Source: Planctomycetaceae bacterium
Lineage (GTDB): Bacteria > Planctomycetota > Planctomycetia > Planctomycetales > Planctomycetaceae
Assembly (NCBI GenBank): GCA_020426085.1
Contig: JAGQQP010000066.1
Location: 1 to 11,863, forward strand
Length of the DNA: 11,863 bases
Reading direction: 5' to 3'
Positions 6,891-11,863 of this stretch are shown here, in pieces. The position numbers were made by a program, and so were the translations under genes. Each line of letters begins with the position of its first letter. Position 1 is the first letter of the stretch. Under the pieces are notes generated by a model, which saw only the letters and a list, made by a program, of their open reading frames with translations, had not been told where the DNA came from and did no database searches.

Positions 6891-8210
6891 ATGTACCTGA
6901 AAATGGCCAAACGCGTTCTGTTGGAGACGGATAAAAGGCTTGTCTGGAAACTGGCTTACAACTTTGGCTTCAAAGGAGCCCTGTCGGTTCACAAGCATAA
7001 AAAACGCCTCAAACGAGGCGAATTCTTCCCTCCCTTCCTCTATGTCTCGGTAATCAACAGCTGCAATCTGCGCTGTCAGGGGTGCTGGGTCGATGTCGCT
7101 GCCAAGCAGGAAAAAATCGACGTCGAAGCCATGTCAAAACTCATCCGGGAAGCCAAAGAGATGGGCAACTCTTTCTTCGGAATCCTGGGTGGGGAACCTT
7201 TCATGCATCCCCAGCTCCTGGAAATTCTCGAACGTCATCCTGACTGCTATTTTCAAATTTTTACGAATGGGCAATTTATTACCGATGAAATTGCCAAAAA
7301 ACTTCGCAAGCTGGGAAATGCGACTCCCCTCATCAGCGTCGAAGGCAACGAAATCATCAGCAACGAGCGCCGTGGACGAAATGACGTTTACGCCAAAACC
7401 ATGCAGGGCATTCAGAACTGCCTCAACAACAAACTGCTGACCGGCGTCTGCACGAGTCTCTGTAAATCCAACATCGATGACCTGCTCACCGAAGAATGGG
7501 TCGATAAGCTGATCGACATGGGCGTGATGTATTGCTGGTATCACATCTACCGTGTCGCCGGCCCTGAACCAAATCCCGAACTCGCGCTCTCTCCTGAAGA
7601 ACAACTGCGGGCCCGTAAGTTTGTCGTCGATATTCGCGCCCGCAAACCAATTGGTGTGATCGACGCTTACTTCGACCACGACGGCACCGCCCTCTGTCCT
7701 GCAGCCACCGGACTCAGTCATCACATCAATCCGTGGGGTGACATCGAGCCCTGCCCGGTCATTCAGTTCGCGACCGACTCCATTCACGATCAGTCAAAAA
7801 CGCTGAAAGAAAAATTCATCGGTTCTGAATTCCTCAAAGACTTCCGGCACGTTGTACAACAAAATACCCGGGGCTGTATCATCCTCGAACGTCCCGATCT
7901 GCTCGAAGACCTGATGAAAAAACATGGCGCCAAGGATTCCACCTTCCGCAAACAGGCGATGCAGGAACTGCAGAACCTGGAAACGCGCACGTCGCAATAC
8001 TCTCCCGGAAACGAAGTCCCCGAGAAAAGCCTGGTGTATCGCATCGCTAAGAAATTCTTCTTCAACGATTTCGGCGTCTATGCAGGCACCGATCACAGCC
8101 AGACCTCTGCCCCAGGTATTCTGGCCAGTCGTGCCACATTGCCTGCTGCTTCGAACGACGATCCCCCCAACTTCATTCCCCTCGAAGCCATCAAAAGCGA
8201 TGTCCAGTAA
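6891..8210 (+). CDS. Radical SAM protein with partial SPASM/twitch-like C-terminal domain
   Basis: The 439-residue protein carries the radical SAM cluster motif CNLRCQGC, with C58, C62 and C65 (CxxxCxxC), preceded by a basic N-terminal stretch (HKHKKRLKRGE). GGEP at 100-103 is the usual SAM-binding motif. After the barrel, C269 and C288 fit the first half of a SPASM pattern (C-x13-G-x4-C, with G283), and C329 is a candidate further ligand. The full set of SPASM cysteines is absent, so an auxiliary iron-sulfur cluster of the simpler twitch type is plausible. Residues 370-439 form a Ser/Pro/Ala-containing tail with no motif I recognise. Such enzymes use a 5'-deoxyadenosyl radical; the substrate here cannot be read from sequence, and no precursor peptide or biosynthetic partner is adjacent. 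The start is ATG 6891 with a weak GAG upstream; M5 (6903) is an alternative. It is not clearly HpnH, whose motif context differs. Confidence 0.85.
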   Translation: MYLKMAKRVLLETDKRLVWKLAYNFGFKGALSVHKHKKRLKRGEFFPPFLYVSVINSCNLRCQGCWVDVAAKQEKIDVEAMSKLIREAKEMGNSFFGILGGEPFMHPQLLEILERHPDCYFQIFTNGQFITDEIAKKLRKLGNATPLISVEGNEIISNERRGRNDVYAKTMQGIQNCLNNKLLTGVCTSLCKSNIDDLLTEEWVDKLIDMGVMYCWYHIYRVAGPEPNPELALSPEEQLRARKFVVDIRARKPIGVIDAYFDHDGTALCPAATGLSHHINPWGDIEPCPVIQFATDSIHDQSKTLKEKFIGSEFLKDFRHVVQQNTRGCIILERPDLLEDLMKKHGAKDSTFRKQAMQELQNLETRTSQYSPGNEVPEKSLVYRIAKKFFFNDFGVYAGTDHSQTSAPGILASRATLPAASNDDPPNFIPLEAIKSDVQ

Positions 8211-8753
8211 GGAACAGCTCTCGCTAGATCTTTGACTTAATTCATCTTCTTGAATTCAACAGATAAATCTCTGTTTTCGAGACTTTTCATGAAAACCCTG
8301 CACTTCCCGAAGCATTTCTGACACCTATAATCTAAAGCGTCGAGCGACGTAATCATCCAATGCGTATTGAGAAATGCGACAAAAACAGCTGGAAGTAAGA
8401 TTTCTCAGTAAATGAAGAATCGAACCATTCTTAAACAGTAACTTCTGATAAATGTGCATTGAGAACAGTCCGCGTGATCTCAATGAGTAAGCAGACGGGT
8501 AGGAAATGACTTGACTAACATACGCACAATCAGAGATTTCTCTCACTTGAGCCGGTTTTGAAATAGTCAAAAGTTGCTGATTTGTAGTATGTTATGATCC
8601 GGTTAGATTCAGAATTGAAAGTAATGAAGTTTGTGGTTCAGGTTTCCGAATCCAGAACCAGTGAGCGATTACATTGAATGAGTTTACTTTCTCAACTTAT
8701 CTCTAATTCCTCGCTGTTCTACCGTTGATATCTTTTAGCTTCTCGAGAGTTTT
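8211..8753. other. 543-bp intergenic region without a recognisable gene
   Basis: I see no supported gene here. Minor structure includes AATTCA-N6-TGAATT (8239-8256), a 6-bp AT-rich inverted repeat shortly after the radical SAM stop but without a U-tract, and the 12-bp palindrome TTTTCATGAAAA (8284-8295). The promoter of the ABC-HlyD operon should lie in the right part; TATGAT at 8593-8598 is a possible -10, but I found no matching -35. A minus-strand 81-codon frame at 8325-8570 has no family resemblance. Confidence 0.5.
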
Positions 8754-10943
8754 ATGTCGAATTACCCGCCAAAGAGTCAGGATACGACTTTCGATCCTGA
8801 TTCAAACATCATTCCGTCTGACATCAAATCTGCTGCCTGGCTCTTTGAGCAACTGGCCGTAGACTCAGGACGTTCAGCAGATCGAACCCGAATAAGACGT
8901 GCCTTAATTGAAGTCGCTTCGGAGAATTCACCAGGATCAGAGGGAGCCTGGTGGGATTGGCTGGTTGAGGCCAGTCGCAGTCTGGGACTAAAATACAAAG
9001 TCATGGATTGCACATTTCGCGAATTAACCGATGTCGCCAGAGAAGGCGGACGCATCATCACTTGCGTAGGCACTCCTCCAGAATGGGTGGCACTGGTAGC
9101 AACCAAAAGACGACGCTTTCAGGTTTTACTGCCCGGGCGGGAAAAGAACCGCGTCTGGATGAGTACCCGCAGGATGCGGCGTTTACTTCAATTTAAAAAC
9201 CGCGATGAAGTCGTGCGTTGCCTGATCATTAAACCAGAACTGGCGCCGTCAACCGATCCCGGACATGAATTGCATTCCCAGCTCCCACTGGATCGAGTGC
9301 TGGCTCTGATGAAACCGGAAGCCGGTGATATCTGGACCATCACGGTCTTTGCGCTGGTAACCGGATTACTGGCTCTGGCTACACCGATGGCTGTAGAAAC
9401 CCTGGTGAATACCGTTGCCTTTGGGCGCCTGCTTCAACCCCTTATTGTGCTGGCATTGATGCTTCTGGCATTCCTCTCTTTTTCTGCTGCGCTGTTAGGT
9501 CTCCAGACGTTTGTTGTTGAAATCATTCAAAGGCGGCTCTTTGCCAGGGTGGCAGCAGATTTATCTTACCGCCTCCCGCGAATCGTACCGACTTCAATTG
9601 AAGGGCAATCGGGAAGAGAACTGGTGAATCGTTTCTTTGATGTGATCACCGTTCAAAAAGCCTCGTCTGCATTGTTACTCGATGGAATATCCCTGGTATT
9701 GAGTACGCTGATTGGTATGACCGTTCTGGCGTTCTACCATCCCTGGCTGCTCGGATTTGACGTGGTCCTGTTGGGGCTGATCGCGTTTGTCATCTTTGTG
9801 CTGGGGCACGGTGCGGTCAACAGCAGCATCAAGGAATCCAAGGCGAAGTATAAAGTGGCGGCCTGGCTTGAGGATCTGCTGGGGTGTCCGACTGCATTTC
9901 GTTATCGCGGCGCCGCAGAGTTTGCACTCGATCAGGCGGATCATTTAACTTATGAATACCTCAGCGCCCGTAAAAAACATTTTCGCATTGTGATGCGGCA
10001 GATTATTTTCGCTTTAGGAATCCAGGCGGTTGCCAGTACTGCTTTACTGGGACTGGGAGGCTGGCTGGTCATCGCCGGACAGTTAACACTGGGTCAACTT
10101 GTCGCTGCCGAGCTGATCGTAACGGTCATTGTTGGTTCGTTCGCGAAAATGGGAAAGCATTTGCAGAGTTATTATGACCTGCTGGCATCTGTTGATAAGC
10201 TCGGCGTTTTATTTGACCTGCCTATGGAACGACAGGACGGCCTGCTGGCAATTCCGCATGACAAACCTGCTGAAGTCGTAATCAATAATATGCTAGGTCC
10301 CACCAGCCACGGAAAAAATCAGGTCGAACCACTCAACCTGACAATCAAATCCGGAGACCGGATGATGCTCATGGGGCCCAGTGGAAGTGGTAAGAGTGAA
10401 ATCCTCGACCTGCTGTTTGGGTTGTCAATGCCCGAAGAAGGACATGTGACAATCAATGGCATCGACCCCCGAGATTTACGTCCCGATGCACTGCGAAAGC
10501 ATGTGGCACTCGTACGTGATATTGAAATATTCTCGGGAACCCTGGAAGAAAATGTTCATCTCGAACGCCCTTATGTTTCGACCAGCGATGTCCGTGAAGC
10601 GCTGGAGTGGGTCGGGTTAATTGATGAAATTATCCGCCTGCCCCACGGACTGAATACACACCTGGTCGAAAACGGATATCCGCTGACAAAAAATCAGGCT
10701 CGCAAACTGATGCTGGCCAGGGCTATTGTCGGGCGGCCGCGTTTACTGCTGATCGATGCAATGATCGACTGTCTTCCAGACGAAGATGCAGAACAGATGA
10801 TGGAAATGTTGTCTGATCCTGAACGACTCTGGACATTGATCATGGTCACGGGAAGACAAAGTCTCGCAGAAACGGGAACGATGATCTACAAAACACAAGA
10901 GGTGTGCCTGGCAGCTGCAGAGGAGAATTCTCATGGCGAATAA
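8754..10943 (+). CDS. ABC exporter (fused membrane and nucleotide-binding domains) with degenerate ATPase motifs
   Basis: The protein is 729 residues, the size and layout of peptidase-domain-type or HlyB-like exporters. Residues 25-165 resemble a C39-like domain (WWDWLVEASRSLGL, then WVALVATKRRRFQVLLPG), but no catalytic Cys is evident near its start. About 190-470 is the ABC membrane domain, with hydrophobic segments near 193-218, 228-257, 307-328, 331-352 and 417-465. The nucleotide-binding domain runs from about 505. Walker A is intact (GPSGSGKS, 541-548), but R588 replaces the Q-loop Gln, LTKNQ (644-648) replaces LSGGQ, A669 follows Walker B D668 where the catalytic Glu belongs, and G700 replaces the switch His. 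The reading frame and the ABC helical subdomain remain conserved, so this is not simple decay. The HlyD-like gene overlaps its end by 11 bp. The pair probably forms an inner-membrane export complex with an outer-membrane partner beyond the window. The substrate is unknown. A weak GAGAG precedes ATG 8754. Confidence 0.88.
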   Translation: MSNYPPKSQDTTFDPDSNIIPSDIKSAAWLFEQLAVDSGRSADRTRIRRALIEVASENSPGSEGAWWDWLVEASRSLGLKYKVMDCTFRELTDVAREGGRIITCVGTPPEWVALVATKRRRFQVLLPGREKNRVWMSTRRMRRLLQFKNRDEVVRCLIIKPELAPSTDPGHELHSQLPLDRVLALMKPEAGDIWTITVFALVTGLLALATPMAVETLVNTVAFGRLLQPLIVLALMLLAFLSFSAALLGLQTFVVEIIQRRLFARVAADLSYRLPRIVPTSIEGQSGRELVNRFFDVITVQKASSALLLDGISLVLSTLIGMTVLAFYHPWLLGFDVVLLGLIAFVIFVLGHGAVNSSIKESKAKYKVAAWLEDLLGCPTAFRYRGAAEFALDQADHLTYEYLSARKKHFRIVMRQIIFALGIQAVASTALLGLGGWLVIAGQLTLGQLVAAELIVTVIVGSFAKMGKHLQSYYDLLASVDKLGVLFDLPMERQDGLLAIPHDKPAEVVINNMLGPTSHGKNQVEPLNLTIKSGDRMMLMGPSGSGKSEILDLLFGLSMPEEGHVTINGIDPRDLRPDALRKHVALVRDIEIFSGTLEENVHLERPYVSTSDVREALEWVGLIDEIIRLPHGLNTHLVENGYPLTKNQARKLMLARAIVGRPRLLLIDAMIDCLPDEDAEQMMEMLSDPERLWTLIMVTGRQSLAETGTMIYKTQEVCLAAAEENSHGE

Positions 10944-11863
10944 GAACACACTGGATCAAGCTGCTTCAAATTCGGAAAACAGACACTGGTCATTATTAAG
11001 CCCCGTCGCCTATAGCGAATCAAGTATGCCTGCTTTGAGGCTGGCGCGGTCGTCGCGTCTGGCGCGTAAGATTGCCAAAGTCCTGTTTGGAATCCTGGCA
11101 CTCACAATCACGGTCATGGTGTTCGCGCCGTGGCAACAGTCTGTCCAGGGAACGGGAAATGTACTGGCGTATGCGCCTGACCAGCGACAGCAGGTGATCC
11201 AGGCCACCATCAAGGGACGTCTCGCACGCTGGGGGGATGAAATCTATGAAAATGCCCAGGTCAAAAAAGGACAGGTCATCGCTGAAATTCGTGACCTGGA
11301 CGAGTCGTATTCTTCACGCCTTGATATGCAGTTGATGAATACACAACAGGCACTCACTGCGGCAAAGCAACACCTGGAAGCAAATCAGCGGGCACTGGAG
11401 GCGGCGAAAACAATCGTTGATTCCTATGAGGCTCAGGTTCAGGCATTTGAGACGGTTAAAAAGGAAACCGTGAGTGCACAAAATGCTTACATTGAAATGG
11501 CCTCCAAAAAAGTTCAGGCCGAACAACAGAAACTGGCAGAATTTGAAGCTGCCTTACCACAGTTGCAGGCCGAATACGACCGCATGAAAACTCTGCAGGC
11601 CGAAAATAATATTTCGTTGCAGAAGCTGCAGGAGGTCAATCGCAAATTAAAAGAAGCAACCAGCAAAGCCAAGGGGGCTGCCTTCTACTATGGCGCTGCC
11701 AAAGATGAACTGGCAGGCAAGCAGAGTGAGCGTACAGCGAAAGTAGAGAAAGCGCAGGCCGAGATTGATAAAACGAAAGCCATGCTGCGAAAAGCAAATG
11801 GTGATGTCTCCAAGGCGGAAAGTGATATTGCCAAGTCTCAACAGGAACTGAATAAGGTGGAGA
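10933..11863 (+). CDS. HlyD-family membrane fusion (periplasmic adaptor) protein, partial
   Basis: ATG 10933 lies inside the end of the ABC gene (11-bp overlap, different frame) and is preceded by a strong AGGAG at 10921-10925 with a 7-nt spacer, so translational coupling is likely. The frame is open for 310 codons to the right edge. Residues 1-48 are cytoplasmic and basic towards the end (RLARSSRLARK). Residues 49-66 form one membrane anchor. Residues 80-120 look like the first half of a lipoyl/barrel-sandwich domain (VIQATIKGRLARWGDEIYEN, then VKKGQVIAEI). From about 125 to 310 there is a long Ala/Glu/Lys/Gln-rich helical region typical of the coiled-coil hairpin that reaches towards a TolC-like channel. 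The second barrel half and the C-terminus lie outside the window. Family members bridge inner-membrane ABC exporters to the outer membrane, which fits its upstream neighbour. Confidence 0.88.
   Translation, partial: MANKNTLDQAASNSENRHWSLLSPVAYSESSMPALRLARSSRLARKIAKVLFGILALTITVMVFAPWQQSVQGTGNVLAYAPDQRQQVIQATIKGRLARWGDEIYENAQVKKGQVIAEIRDLDESYSSRLDMQLMNTQQALTAAKQHLEANQRALEAAKTIVDSYEAQVQAFETVKKETVSAQNAYIEMASKKVQAEQQKLAEFEAALPQLQAEYDRMKTLQAENNISLQKLQEVNRKLKEATSKAKGAAFYYGAAKDELAGKQSERTAKVEKAQAEIDKTKAMLRKANGDVSKAESDIAKSQQELNKVE

Noticed and set aside
7134..7787. 217-codon open frame on the minus strand
   Set aside because: It lies wholly inside the radical SAM gene, whose catalytic motifs are clear on the other strand; the antisense protein resembles no family.
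6891..8210. Hopanoid pathway enzyme HpnH, linked to the cyclase-like repeats at the left end
   Set aside because: The sequence around the radical SAM cysteines differs from HpnH, the repeat protein is secreted and lacks a cyclase active site, and no other hopanoid gene is present.
8325..8570. 81-codon minus-strand frame in the gap before the exporter
   Set aside because: No ribosome binding site and no family resemblance.
8754..10943. The ABC gene as a pseudogene
   Set aside because: The frame is uninterrupted, Walker A and the surrounding fold are kept, and the gene is coupled to an intact HlyD-like gene with a strong ribosome binding site.

Overview
The window looks like a piece of a planctomycete chromosome, probably close to Gimesia or Rubinisphaera. 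That inference rests on protein types: a DUF4159 protein with an N-terminal prenyltransferase-like repeat region, a Ser/Thr kinase with the N-terminal leader typical of planctomycete kinases, and loosely packed single genes with long AT-richer gaps. I saw no rRNA, tRNA, CRISPR array, insertion sequence or phage gene.

Layout, left to right. Positions 1-2080 (minus, cut by the left edge) encode a secreted DUF4159 protein. A 415-bp divergent gap with several inverted and direct repeats separates it from a MoxR-type AAA+ ATPase (2496-3512, plus). MoxR runs convergently, with only a 39-bp gap, into a Ser/Thr kinase fused to a receiver-like domain (3552-5036, minus). After a 377-bp gap comes an N-acetylglucosamine-6-phosphate deacetylase-like enzyme (5414-6580, minus). 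A divergent gap holds its probable promoter and a 10-bp inverted repeat. Next is a radical SAM protein with a partial SPASM/twitch-like C-terminus (6891-8210, plus). A 543-bp stretch without a recognisable gene follows. The right end is a two-gene operon (8754 to the right edge, plus): an ABC transporter with fused membrane and nucleotide-binding domains, and an overlapping HlyD-like membrane fusion protein cut by the edge.

How the genes work together. Only the last two are clearly a unit: they overlap by 11 bp and look like the inner-membrane part of a type I-style exporter. MoxR and DUF4159 proteins often occur together in planctomycetes, and here they share a divergent control region. The others look like stand-alone genes.

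The most notable signal is the ABC protein. Its Walker A motif is intact, but the Q-loop glutamine, LSGGQ signature, catalytic glutamate and switch histidine are all substituted, and its N-terminal domain resembles a C39 peptidase domain without an obvious catalytic cysteine. The kinase also pairs an intact catalytic core with a receiver domain that lacks its phospho-acceptor aspartate.
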